A DNA stretch of 64,000 nt, taken from the NCBI GenBank assembly GCA_014529385.2, contig CM043952.1, forward strand, positions 63,602,870 through 63,666,869, read 5' to 3'. The notes under the pieces were generated by a model that was given only the letters and a program-made list of their open reading frames with translations, ran no database searches and was not told where the DNA came from. Source of the stretch: Adiantum capillus-veneris. Lineage: Eukaryota; Streptophyta; Polypodiopsida; Polypodiales; Pteridaceae. The first letter of the stretch is position 1. Every line of letters starts with the position of its first letter. Shown one piece after another: positions 11,220 to 22,103 of this stretch. The position numbers and the translations under genes were made by a program.

Positions 11220-11950
11220 TTGACAATTTTTAAAAAAATTCTACCGCTTGCGGCTTTCAGTTGGTCTTTTTGCTCGCTTTTTTTAGCTAATCCAGTTCGT
11301 CTCTTCTTAATTTGCTCGCTTTGTGGTATGTAACTCTCCCAACGGTGTGTTTTTTGCTTTTTTGCCTCTTTCGACGACTTTCTTTTTATTTTTATTATTT
11401 TTAATGAAATTTTGAATTTTGTTTTTTATATAATTTTGTGATTTTTTTATAATTTTCGTCGAAATTTTTTTATTTTTTAAAGAAAATTTTTTGTGAATTT
11501 TAGGATTTTTTGAAGGTCTATGAGTTTTTTTATTTATTGTGATTTTTATAATCAATTTATGATTTTTATTGGATTTTTTTTAACTTTTATGAAATTTCTA
11601 CAATTTTTGTGATTTGTGTAGCTTTTTATTTTTTAAGAGTTTTTAGTAAGGTTTTTATTTTTTTGTAAACTTTTGATAAATTTTCTATTTTTTAATAATT
11701 TTTGAAATTGTTTTTTGTTTTTATTTTGTGATTTTTTGCGTGATTTTTTTAATTGTTGAATTTTAAGATCTCTTTTTTTCTTTTTATTTTTTAATTTTTT
11801 AATGATTTTTTGGTTTTTTTATTGTTTTTATGTGATTTTTGAAAGGTTTTTTTGTGATTTTTTAATTTGATTGATTTTGTTTATTGTCTCTCTTTTTTGT
11901 GGATATTTTTAATTTATTTTTTTATTTTTTATTGTTTTGAGTTTTATTAA
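11220..11950. repeat. T-rich low-complexity tract
   Basis: About 700 bases dominated by T on the plus strand, with a loosely repeated TTTTTGTGATTTTT phrase. The Lys/Asn-rich minus-strand ORF at 11307-11555 is a by-product of the composition. It may be a decayed tandem repeat; I see no gene. Confidence 0.6.
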
Positions 11951-12058
11951 CTAAAACTAACACTAACTAAACTAACACTTACCTGCTCTCGTTGACCAAC
12001 ACCTCTGACGGCGGGATGACAGTTGCCGCAACGCGTGGAGGGTTGCGGACGTGGCGGG

Positions 12059-12060
<2 letters not shown>

Positions 12061-12140
<80 letters not shown>
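12061..12140. repeat. (AG)40 microsatellite
   Basis: An uninterrupted run of forty AG units. Ser-Leu and Arg-Glu ORFs crossing it are artefacts of the repeat. Confidence 0.95.
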
Positions 12141-12143
<3 letters not shown>

Positions 12144-13547
12144 GTGGGGTGTGTTTGCATGGAGCGAGACAAAGAGAGAGAGAGTTGTCAGCCAGTGGGA
12201 GAGAGGAGAAGAAGAAGAGGATTATTTTAACGTCGTAGATTATCCCGAGATCGTAAGGATCTATCCGACGAGGAGAAATACAATGGGAGAGCATGACCAC
12301 AACACAAATCTCTAGTTGGGCATAACCACAACACAAATCAATCATCAGAATTGAAAAATCATTAAGCACACATTGATTTTTAAGTGCACAATCAAGAGCA
12401 AAATAGTGCAAACACACTTAAAATTAGGCATACACACACTCAATTAGAATACACACACACACTTGCAATTGACCATTCAAACATGCAATTAGATCAATTA
12501 GGCACACAATTAGCAATGTACATTCACCAATTGGTATTGAACTCGTCAATTCCATACGCTTCCAAATCTAGACAATTTTGACATTACAACGGCATGAAAA
12601 TGAACAATTCAAACAAAGCATAACATACCATTGACATGGCATTGCAATTAACATAGCATCGACATGGCATTGTAATTAACATAGCATACCATAGCATAGA
12701 CATGGCATTGTAATTAACATAGCATATCATAGCATAGACATAGTGTTAATTAGCATAGCATAACATAGCATTGACATGGCATCTCTACACATGTTTAGAT
12801 TCTAAGGAGATTGAGAATAACACTTTGATTACCTTTTCAATGAAGATCGGTTGAACGGTTGAAAGATCCAATCCTTAGTAGCAAAATAACAATTGCAAGA
12901 CGCACACAACACTAATCCAATCATGCAACACAATAATCACAAGCACACACACACAGATCTATCGAGCACCACACTCCAATCAAACTTACATGGACACACA
13001 AGCAAAAGAGGGCAATCACACAAGATTAGAGCAGTATTAACCACTAATTAGTTAAGATCTAGCTAATCAAAGCATCATATTCAATCACAACAAGCATGAG
13101 AGAGACATAGTGAAAGAGAATTAAGCATTGATTAATGTTAATCAAGTCACATGAGCAAGAAGAATCTCAAGGACTCCATAGCCACACACTTCATGAGCTC
13201 TCACCAAAGAGTGGTCCCAAAAAATGAGCTTGAGAACCTTAATTACTTTTACACACTGCCTTATATACCTAGGGTAAGATATGCAATGTCCGGGCACCCA
13301 AGGCCTTTAGGGCTTCACCACTTACTGAATCTGCAATCTAGGCACACTAACTAACATGTTCTTTACATTATGGAACTCCCATTGAGCCCGTAACACATTA
13401 AAAATATTACAATGGCTTGAAATAAATCGAAAATTTACAATACATGACCATTTTGGAAAAATGTGAAAAATGTGTAACTTCAATACTTATTGATTCTTCA
13501 TGTTGATCTTCGATGTGCATCCGCATGGCTCGGTCTTTAGCAGCTTC
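12141..13547. other. No gene seen; short tandem repeat inside
   Basis: AT-rich sequence with (CA)n patches near 12451-12460 and 12942-12952. At 12617-12786 a GACATGGCATTGTAATTAA / CATAGCATA phrase is repeated four to five times in imperfect tandem. No coding or RNA gene recognised. Confidence 0.5.
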
Positions 13548-13574
13548 TGTTAACTGACATTGACTCAGTTAACA
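13548..13574. repeat. Perfect 10-bp inverted repeat
   Basis: TGTTAACTGA at 13548-13557 is followed, after seven bases, by its exact reverse complement at 13565-13574. It lies near the expected 3' side of the minus-strand LINE. No T-run follows and no function can be assigned. Confidence 0.6.
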
Positions 13575-13629
13575 TTCTGTGAGAGGTTGGTCCATCATTT
13601 TGGCCATAGTTGGTGTAACCATCTTTTTC

Positions 13630-14950
13630 CTTATTCTGGCAATGCACACCATGGCTTGTGTTTGACCAGCCCCTCTTTTAGGAGGACTTGAGAAAATAGA
13701 TAAATAATAATCTTTGGCAACAACCAGATTTTATTTGTGGGACATAACAATATTGCCTCTCTATTCTTGAAAAAAGGGATAAAATCCTCAGTCTTTTTCC
13801 TTTTGAGAAGGTTGAACATATTCTTGTCAGGAGTGTCAATTTTACTAGCCCAATATTCTCTAGTCTAGGACATAGCATCCCTTGCAGTTAGGAGCTCCTC
13901 TCTTTTATGCCGGGCCTTTAGCTATAAGAGGGCAAGTGGAGGAGGACTATCAAGAACACCAAATTAGTAAATTTGGGAATTTTTCAATTGCCACCTTTGA
14001 AAAGAGGTCAAAATTTGACGACATGGTCAAATCTTAGCCAAAGTTTTGAAATCATGGCTTGAAAGATCTTTGCAAGTACTACCTTGTGGAAGGCTTTGGT
14101 CTTTAAAAAAAAGTTTAATATTTTTCCAAGGCACAAGAGTGAGAGTTTAAAGCTAATTTAAAAGTACCTTTGATTTTATCTTTTGACACATTTAATAGAC
14201 ATAAAGATTGATCAACATGGGCCATCCTGCCATGTACATGCATGCATCCTTATAAAGTTCAAAAATTACTAGGCATGATCAAACAACATAAGAGAGTTAT
14301 CTTTCCAACATTTAGTTTACCAGAAATCATGAGCCAATTCAAAATGCAAATTAATCATTTCCATTCTTGGTGCTCTCTTACAACTACCATGTTGCTTGTT
14401 AGACCAGGTGAAACTAGTATCCTTAAAAATGTCTAAAAGCTCCAAGTTATCTATCCTCGCAGTTCACTTAGACCTTTCTGAACCTCGTATAAGTTGTCCA
14501 AGTTTTCTCTATTTGTCTTCAATCGTCTCCACCATGTTGAAATCACCTACAGTATATAAGGTTGAGACAAATTTTGCAGTTCTAATCAGGTTGTAACTAT
14601 GTCTAAGATTGCATTGGGGGCATAGAGAGAGAACAATAAAATTAAAGGGATTGTTTAGTGTAATAGCTACCCAATAGTGGAGGAATTGTGGACAACAAAA
14701 ACCAAATTGGCATATTTCTTTGCTATGGAAACAATTGCACCCCCTCTTGCATTTACATGGGCGGGTGGTATACCATTTAAGGCTTGACCCAATTCTAAGA
14801 AGATTAGTGAGAGTAGCACCATAAACTTTAATTTCCTACAGACAGGCAATGTCAAATGGAGTCAGAGATCCATTGCTTGATAGCATGGATCTTGATAGGG
14901 TCAAATAGTCCTTTGCAGTTGAGGGTGAAGCCTTTGAGAGAGGGACACTT
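13630..14950 (-). pseudogene. LINE ORF2 fragment: AP-like endonuclease, decayed
   Basis: Minus-strand reading shows the endonuclease/exonuclease/phosphatase domain that nicks target DNA in plant L1-type LINEs: WISDSLTPFDIACL-like start, VVHNSSTIG, FIVLSLYAPN, the signature GDFNMVETIEDK near 14530, and LELLDIFKDTSFTWSN near 14430. Many stops and frameshifts break the frame. Downstream of the endonuclease a linker-like stretch continues to about 13630, but the reverse transcriptase motif is not present, so the copy is truncated or interrupted. Confidence 0.7.
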
Positions 14951-15354
14951 TTTTTTTACTGCTTTTGTGGGGTTTTTCTAGGGAGATAGAGGCTTTGTTA
15001 GGGTCCTTTGAAGCCTCTTTCTTCCTTTTTGCTTTGGACATTGAAGATATGGGCAGCCTTTCTTCCTCGGCCTGAGTCAGGATATCAATAAAAGAGATGG
15101 GGGAACAATCTGCTTGGGATTTTAGGGATTTATCATGCTCTTCAAGTTGTTCTTCAAAAGATGGGTTATATCTATATTGGGGGTTAGGAGCTTGATAGTT
15201 AAGAATTGATTTATTCATTAGAATCAGAGGAGGAAGAGTATACCTGAACTGCATCCCCAACTTTAGGCTTCAGAGAATCTTCTTCTCTCAGATCTTTATT
15301 TCCTTGTTGAACCTCATTAGCTAGCTGAGGCACATTTGAATGAGGTTGTTCCTG

Positions 15355-16290
15355 CTAATTGTGTGAGGTGAATTCTACTTCATCTTGTTGAGTATGAGGT
15401 TTCTCATTTTCTTCATCTTCCTCTAGTTCTTCAAAATCATAATTAAAAGGATTCAAAACACTTTGAAGCGAATGACTGAAAGAGTTTTTATTTATGGAAT
15501 CGGGGTAGTCTCTAAAGAAGTGTCCCTGTTTCATGCAATGCAAAGAAGATTGGGAAGGTTTTTGTAGACCAATCTCTACCTATGCAGCATTCTACCTAGG
15601 GAATCTCTGATAGGCACCTCATTCTTCAAATCGTTGCCAAGGTCAACCTCAATGAGCAGTTAAGGATCCCACTTAGGGTTGCTGTTTCCCCTAGCTCTTT
15701 GGCCCAAGACTTTCCCAGCCTAGCTACCAACATTTTTGAGCCAAGGGTGAATCTCTATAGGCAGGTCTGGAAAGTCAACCCAAACAAGGACCTTAGGACC
15801 CCGAGGGTTGAAATCAGGGAACCAATTTAAAACAGACATTGGGGTGTGTTTCTGATGATCCATTGACCGTGTCCCACCACCTGTAGGACTGAGTTGGAAT
15901 CATAAAAGAAAAAGGTAATAGCCTTTAATGTTTTTATTGGTCCACTGTTGGGTAATCCACCCTTTCAAGAACTCAAGGAAAGGTCTAACCACATGGCAAA
16001 GCCCAATAAACACTCTCTGTTGTAGTTGTGATTTCCACATCTCAAATTCTTTGATAGAAATGGTAACACCTTCTTCACTAAGCAGAGGGTCTCCTATTTT
16101 CAATGAGTCCTCACATGAGTATCTTGTTCGACTTGATTCTTTTTTCCCTCCAGTATGAGACTCATGCAAGATAGGGTTAATGAAAGGGCCTCCATTAACA
16201 GCTTTTCATTGCAAAGCTTGGAAGGAGTGATCAAAAAACATTTGAGATTGAGTAGGGAACTTATCTAGAGGTTCGATAGGGTGGAGAGGT
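15355..16290 (-). pseudogene. LINE ORF1 (DUF4283 plus broken zinc knuckle), decayed
   Basis: Minus-strand fragments reproduce the plant LINE ORF1 layout. A DUF4283 domain reads VRPFLEFLKGWITQQWTNKNIKGYYLF (split here as VRPFLEFLKGW and NKNIKG), then WFPDFNPRGPKVLVWVDFP and DLPIEIHPWL. A zinc-knuckle remnant follows, LHCMKQGHFFRDYP, in which the first and last Cys are lost. An acidic stretch (EELEEDEENEKPH) and a Lys-rich segment up to the ORF2 start follow. Such proteins bind LINE RNA. Several stops and frameshifts make it a pseudogene. Confidence 0.7.
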
Positions 16291-16319
16291 TCATATATAG
16301 TACATGTCACAAAGTGATG

Positions 16320-16500
16320 ACGTGGCAAACAACAAAAACCCTAATTTCTACCAAAAACCCTAAAATTCTTGCAAACCCTAATTTTCAGAAATCGCGGAGG
16401 TTGGAAAAAAAAAATAAAAAAAAATAAATGATGAGCGATACAAATTTTTCTTTTTCTCTACACAATGAGAAAGAGAGAGAGAATGCTTTTGCTTTCAAGT
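16320..16500 (-). other. Probable 5' leader of the LINE
   Basis: Upstream of ORF1 on the minus strand lie several AGGGTTT-type phrases (aaaccctaa on plus) and an A/T-rich stretch. AGGGTTT-type leader sequence is common in plant 5' UTRs, and the position fits the LINE leader. The exact LINE 5' end is not visible. Confidence 0.35.
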
Positions 16501-16504
16501 TTTG

Positions 16505-16607
<103 letters not shown>

Positions 16608-16659
16608 AATTGCTTTTGATTTGAAGCTTTTGGGGCTTTGCTTTTGGGCATCCCTTGTA

Positions 16660-16927
16660 ACCTTTAAATTAGTGGTGAGGGCCTCACTTCTCAGAGCATC
16701 TAGACGCAGAGTCTGAGAGTGAATCCCGACCCACTCTCTTGTACTTTGAACTGATTAATATAAAAAGAAATACCGAAAGGGGTGCCAGTCTTTGGGGCCA
16801 ATATCTCTAGGCACGGAACTCCGTCGGGCCAGTGCAAATCTATTGTGACCTGTGAATTATTTTGAAGTGGTTATTTGGTGCTGTCGCCGTGGTTGATTCT
16901 TGACTTGGAGTGTCCAAGTCTGTTACA
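16660..16927 (+). mobile_element. Element A: 3' portion of its 5' LTR
   Basis: The sequence ends in TGTTACA at 16927, followed by one base and a primer-binding site, which defines an LTR end. A TATA-like stretch (TTAATATAAAAAG) lies near 16755. The LTR start cannot be placed, because no second copy lies in the window; the microsatellite at 16509 may be inside or outside it. Elements B and D also end their LTRs with TTACA, so A, B and D belong to related Ty3/gypsy lineages. Confidence 0.6.
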
Positions 16928-16928
16928 G

Positions 16929-16940
16929 TGGTATCAGAGC
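16929..16940 (+). promoter_or_regulatory. Element A primer-binding site (initiator Met tRNA)
   Basis: TGGTATCAGAGC, the usual plant retrotransposon PBS complementary to the 3' end of initiator methionine tRNA, where minus-strand DNA synthesis begins. Confidence 0.9.
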
Positions 16941-16996
16941 ACGACCGATTTCTCTTCTACGAGAAATCCGATCCCCAATTTGTTTTCGCGACACCT

Positions 16997-17478
16997 ATGG
17001 CTTCACGCAAGGATCAGTCGACTCCCTCGACATCTGGAGATGCGGGCAGGGATCACAACGAAGATTCTGGCAGAGAGTATGGCCCACCTCAGCCTACTCA
17101 GGCGGAGTGGCGAGAGATGGAGCGTCGCTAGTTGATCGGCGATGCAACGAAGATGATGCTCAATTTTGCGAAGGACCCAAAATTTTCAATATATATGAGT
17201 GAGACTTCTTTTCAAAAAGTGCATGAGCAGTGGCAGAAAACCACTACACCGACTCTCAAGAAACCTTCTGCTCACAAGAAATATTCAGAGACGGAATTAG
17301 AAGAGGTGGTTGATGCACGGATTGCACAGCTTTTTGACGCGCAAAAGAAAGCCAAAAAGCACGGCAAAAAGCAGAAGAAAAGCACTGACTTCCCGGGATA
17401 TTTGGGTCGTCAGTCGACTTTTGACAAGGCAAAGAAATGGAAGAAGCATGTTCTATTTGAAGGAGTACCCAGTGAGGC
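16997..17478 (+). pseudogene. Element A gag, segment 1
   Basis: The frame starts at ATG 16997 (MASRKDQSTPSTSG) 57 bases after the PBS. An in-frame TAG at 17129 follows EMERR, then the same frame continues with LIGDATKMMLNFAKDP and a Lys-rich basic stretch (KKAKKHGKKQKKS) to VLFEGVPSEA. There the 1.85-kb insertion interrupts it. Gag is the structural particle protein; this part is upstream of the capsid-like domain. Confidence 0.75.
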
Positions 17479-19331
17479 ATGCTTTTCCATGCATGGGAAC
17501 CCCCCATATTTTTTTTCTCTTTTACCAAAAATATTTCCTATTATATAAGTTACTTTTGATTTTTTCTTCCCTTTTTCACTAACGTTTTAGCGTTTATTAA
17601 ATAAATAATACTTATGCTAATCAATCACGATGTAGCATAATAAGTAAGCTTTCTTTGTTGATCTCTCTTTTGAACTTAAATATTATATATATATATATTC
17701 TAGTATTTTCTAATATTTTTTTTCATGTATATATATTATTCCACTCTACCAAATATTTTATTCACTAGTTTTCATTTTCAAACCTCAACCCCACTTTCAA
17801 ATTTCAATAATACCTCCATCTAGATGATTGCCAATCTTTTCAACACTCTAGGTCATGTTTCATACACATGAAGGAGCTTACACTTGAAGGCAAGAGAGAA
17901 GTCCACTCAAAGGGGACCACCAAAAGACTTTTGCAGCCACAAATAATACATTATTTGGCTGAATTTTTTAAGTAAAGAAGAACCCCGAATCTAAAGGAGC
18001 GTTCAACATGAAAGATGTAGCTCGTGATCTCAACTTTTAGCTCAATTTTTTTCAGAATTTTTGGAGTTATGAACACGGAGATATGATTTTTGTAGTGGAC
18101 CCCAGTTTTCTCGTGTAATGGTGACACAGGCCATCCCCACTTTTCTTCCTTCTAGAATGACTATGGTTCTACAAGTCTTCAAGCATGATTACAAGAGACA
18201 AGGCTCTTTTAATGAGGTCTTGGCTAGTCTAGAGTAATTCTATCACCATTTTTGGAGGATCCATCCTCATCAACAAATATCCACCTTCGACAACCTCTCT
18301 TATAATTTTCTTACCTCTCTCTTCTCTCCCTAATAAGCTTATGTCCATCCAAAGCTAAACTATTGTAAATATTTCCTATCCTCCACATCCTACCCACATT
18401 CTCTCTTCTCTCTCTATTGACTCTGGTACTTTAAATAATGAGGAGACAAGATGGAAGCCACAGTCACATGCACCCCATTTTCCTAGTCACCAAAGTGGGA
18501 CACTCACCTCAAATAGAAATATTGCTAAATCCTTCCCTCCTTCCCCATATAAGGAGGCCATGAGAGCTTAGTTGGGGGGAGAGAACACACACACACACAC
18601 ACACCTATCCATACACACTCTTGTGCTACATGTTTGTAGCATGAACCCTAATCACATAATCACAACACCATCATCATCACCATCACCATGCACAAAAGAT
18701 GAGCACCACACCTCCACACCACTTGTAATTAAGGGTTGAAGGCACAATTTCAAGAAGAAGAAGGGTGGACACACTCATGATATTCCTCGCCATCAACTCC
18801 CATCTCTCCATTATGCCTCCTACGATCTTGTTCCCTTCTCATTTTCCTGCCATACGCTACCTATTGTATTCATCTTTTGCAAGCAATCAACACACTCCAT
18901 CTTGGTGCCATACTTTGTGTCGCTTTGGATACATCTCATTGTGAGTATGGTATATTCTTGTTCCTTGCCATTTTATTTCCGGCTTATGTTAAGGTGTGCG
19001 GATTCGCCACCACACATACACACTCTCTCTCCCTCTCATATTCCTATCATCTTGCTACTTCCATCTTAAGGTGTGCGGATTCGCCACCTTTTGTATAAGA
19101 AGTGAGCATACTTGCATGTATCCCTGACCTCGTTATCTTCCTTACTACATTCACGCGTAGCGAGCCCATTCTCACTCACTCACCACTCCTCTCATCTTAT
19201 TCTCCGACCACCCCATTCCACATTTGGGCGTGGATCTTGAAATTGTTTTCCATTCATGCTTCATTGTGTATATGTATGCGTCCTAGCCGCATATCTTGCT
19301 AGGTGGTGCCCCTATTGTGTATTCCCCATGA
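17479..19331. mobile_element. 1.85-kb non-coding insertion in element A gag, possible solo LTR
   Basis: The six bases TGAGGC occur immediately on both sides (17473-17478 and 19332-19337), and A's gag frame reads on across it (VPSEA to IVHSLGVEATGS), so this is a clean insertion with target-site duplication. Inside there is no coding region. A promoter-like TATAAGGAGGCCAT near 18548 resembles TATAAAAGGAGGCCAT in solo LTR G. (AC)n lies at about 18586-18604, and a TGTGCGGATTCGCCACC phrase occurs twice (about 18994 and 19072). The termini are not TG...CA, which is odd for an LTR; it might instead be an unknown non-autonomous element. Confidence 0.65.
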
Positions 19332-19337
19332 TGAGGC

Positions 19338-20064
19338 CATTGTGCATAGTCTTGGTGTAGAGGCCACTGGGTCTATTTTTTTCACTTCCGCCTCTCACCA
19401 GTTCTTCTTCTTCTTCTTCTTCTTCTTGATTTGACAGTTCTTCTAGCTCTTCAGATTCAAGCGAAGAAGACAAAAAAGGTAAAAAGCGAAGCAAGAAACA
19501 AAGCTTCGAAAAGGGCAAAGAAAAGGCAAAGAAGGCTGCATCTCGCCCAGAGACTGACAGTTCTACTGAGGACTCATCTACAGACAGCTCAGATTCCGAT
19601 GACGGAATCTTTTATGCGAACAAGAAGAATTTTTACAAAGCTAACCACTATGACTTTCTCGAAGATAAAAGCAAGAAAGTCCGAGAGTTTAAGGAAGGTG
19701 GCCACTTGATCAAGTTTGATACTTTTTCAGAATACTCAGATGCTGCGAAGGCTTTGTCTTTTATATAGCAGTTTGACATCGATTTCGCGGGAGGACGCTA
19801 TTCAGAGCACTCCAAGATTCGGAGAGCTGCCTCTTACTTTAAGGGGAATGCTCGTACTTGGTGGTCCACGCTTCTTTTAAACAAGATTACTCCAGTTAAA
19901 TGGCTGAAATTTAAGAAGCTTTTTATTTCTTCTTGGTTGACGCAAGAATATGAACGAGATATACGAGCTGCATGGAACCATCTTCGGATGACCAAGAAAG
20001 ATACAATCAATGCTTACTGTGAAAGATTCTGGAGCCCTTTTCTACCCGCCTCTTCATTCAAGAA
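19338..20064 (+). pseudogene. Element A gag, segment 2 (capsid-like domain)
   Basis: After the insertion the frame passes through a (TTC/TCT)n tract that shifts it and gives a Ser run, then SSSSSDSSEEDKKGKK and the Retrotrans_gag domain: KFDTFSEYSDAAKALSFI, stop, QFDIDFAGG, SKIRRAASYFKGNARTWW, and WLTQEYERDIRAAW. The domain is cut at PASSFK by element B. Stops (TGA in the Ser run, TAG near 19767) make it non-functional. Confidence 0.75.
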
Positions 20065-21689
20065 TGTCATAAAATCTAATATCTAACCAACCCAAATGAT
20101 TTTCTCATATTAAATTGATCACTTAATGTGGGAGAATAAACGAGAACAAGTGTTAAGATATAGATATGTGCTTATAGATCTATCTCAACACGGGGCCAAT
20201 GGTAAAGGGGCCCAAAAGGGAGATGGTCTATCAAAGAGCAAGGCTAACCAATGGATCATAAGACCTTAGGGTTAGCTTCATTGAAGACCTCCAATAAATG
20301 TGTGTAAAAGTCCTTGGACCTTAGGTAAGCTAGGGTTGAGCTTGAGGTGGGAACCCGGCCCAGGCTCAAGGTGCTTGTCCTGCTTGAGGTGCTTGTCGTG
20401 CTTGAGGTGTTTTTCATGCTTAAGGTGCTTGATTAAGATGCTTGAGGTGCTTGACTGGATCCATGCTTGAGGTGCTTGACTTGCTGCATGATTAAGGTAC
20501 TTGAGGTGCCTTGAGAAGCTTGCATGAGATGCTTGTGGGAACACCCCCTAGTTCAAGTGCTTTGTCATGCTTGGTGAGTAAGGTGCTTGATCACCTAAAG
20601 TCAAAAGCATTCCTACAAGAGGGGGGGAGATCCCTTTTCCTAGGGGCTAGAGAGAGAACACCCACTCACACACACAAGGGAAGCCCCAACTTGAAGAGGC
20701 AGCAAGGACACATGTCAGGTCCCTACCCATGTTACCTTCATGTGTTGCTTGAAGCCTATTGGCTAAGCTTCAAAGGGGTCCAATGATAAATTACATGAAT
20801 TATCTAATTGTTTTAGCATTTATCTAGCCCTCTCTCTCAAAAAGGAAAGGGGGACACCTGTCTCAAGGCTACCCCTACTGCTTGTAATGCCTCCTGCTCA
20901 TGATTGGCTGGGCCTGGGAGGGTCCAATGAGCTTCAAGCATGAGCTACAAGGGGGGGTCGACCCAAGCTAGCTAGGGGCTTGCTTGAGGGGTATACTCAC
21001 CCACACACACTCACAATCACTCTCATTGTGTGCTATGCAAAGTGCAAGAGCTCCCTCTCCAAGCAAGTAGAGGTTGAGAGCCTACACCAACACTCTTGGC
21101 TATGGAGTTCAAATCCAACCAAGAGCCATGCTTCAATGCTTGAGCTTGTCATCTCCTTCCTCTTCATTACTATGATATTATGTATGCTAGCTCAAGAGTT
21201 ATGATAAGTGAGGAACTAGCTCTTTCTCGTATGAAATGTTTCTTTTTCCTCTTCCCTACCCTCATTCCCTGCTAGCTCTCTCCACCTTCGAAGGTGTTTG
21301 AGGTCTTGGGACTGAGGCTTGGGATAGTTAAATATTTCTTCAAGTTTATGTTATGTTTGTGATGCATGAAGCCTTCCATCTTCATGGCATCACCTAGGTC
21401 ACAAGGAACACAAAGACTGTATTGTAACAAGTCTCTCTTTATGGGAGAAATCATAATACAAATGCCTATTGTAGGGGGGACCGGCTCCACATAAATCCGG
21501 TCCTCAACTGTTGTCATGTTCTCTAAACTCTCTCTCTTGCAAAAGTATTGTCTATGCCAAGTTAACTAATTGCTATGATTATGTTTCTATCTTCAATTAT
21601 GTCTACCCGCTATGCTCACAAAATCATTTCTTGAAAGTATTCTCATTAAATTCCGCTACTCTCAAATTGAATAGTCAAATTCCATTACA
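20065..21689 (+). repeat. Element B 5' LTR
   Basis: Starts TGTCATAAAATC and ends CCATTACA just before the PBS; almost identical to 27242-28865. It would carry promoter and polyadenylation signals. It contains an internal tandem of a GCTTGAGGTGCTTG-type unit (20364-20517) and several short CA tracts. Confidence 0.92.
20364..20517. repeat. Short tandem repeat within the element B LTR
   Basis: About ten imperfect copies of a 9-18 bp unit built on TGCTTGAGG / TGCTTGTC. The same array occurs in the 3' LTR at 27542-27695. It produces a false His-Leu-Lys-repeat ORF on the minus strand. Confidence 0.75.
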
Positions 21690-21690
21690 T

Positions 21691-21702
21691 TGGTATCAGA
21701 GC
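21691..21702 (+). promoter_or_regulatory. Element B primer-binding site
   Basis: TGGTATCAGAGC, one base after the LTR end, complementary to initiator methionine tRNA. Confidence 0.92.
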
Positions 21703-22103
21703 ATTTGGTTTCTCTTTTCTTGCTTAAGAAGAGAGGTCCTTAAGTAGCCTATAAATGGTTGATGTTGTTAATTATAATAGGGTAAGTGGAACTGGGATCT
21801 AATATCGGTTTTTTAAAGCCCACTATGTGGGGGATGGTGCACACCTCGGGAGCTTTGGACTTAATAATGGATTCATTTTAGACTTGCGTACGGCTTTACC
21901 ATTATTGAGCCATAAGAAGTCCGAAAGGAGCTAGCCCTTGGCAACTCTGCTATGTTAGACCTACTCCTCTACTCTCTATAATTAACCACTTTGAGCCGTG
22001 GGTGTAGATACTTAAGAGACGATTTTCAAAGGCTAAGAGGAGTGGCAACTAAGGTTTTGTATTGCCAAAGCATACACTAAGTATAAACATAAATTTTGTT
22101 AAC
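21703..22103 (+). other. Element B untranslated leader
   Basis: About 400 bases between PBS and gag without a domain-bearing ORF. The corresponding leader in element D (50075-50479) has similar phrases (AAATGGTTG, AGCCATAAGAAG-like, TTGCCAAA-like), supporting shared ancestry. Packaging signals would be expected here but none can be named. Confidence 0.5.

Noticed and set aside
11947-12417. Ser-Leu-repeat and Arg-Glu-repeat ORFs over the (AG)40 array (also at 16385-16716, 48713-48910 and 53149-54295)
   Set aside because: They are the six-frame translation of a dinucleotide repeat, which has no stop codon in several frames; no domain lies outside the repeat.
16338-16383. AAACCCTAA phrases, possible interstitial telomere repeat
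   Set aside because: Irregularly spaced and mixed with other sequence, as in plant 5' leaders; not a (CCCTAAA)n array.
20278-20544. Minus-strand His-Leu-Lys repeat ORF (also at 27455-27721)
   Set aside because: It is produced by the short tandem repeat in the element B LTRs and is present only because both LTRs carry the repeat.
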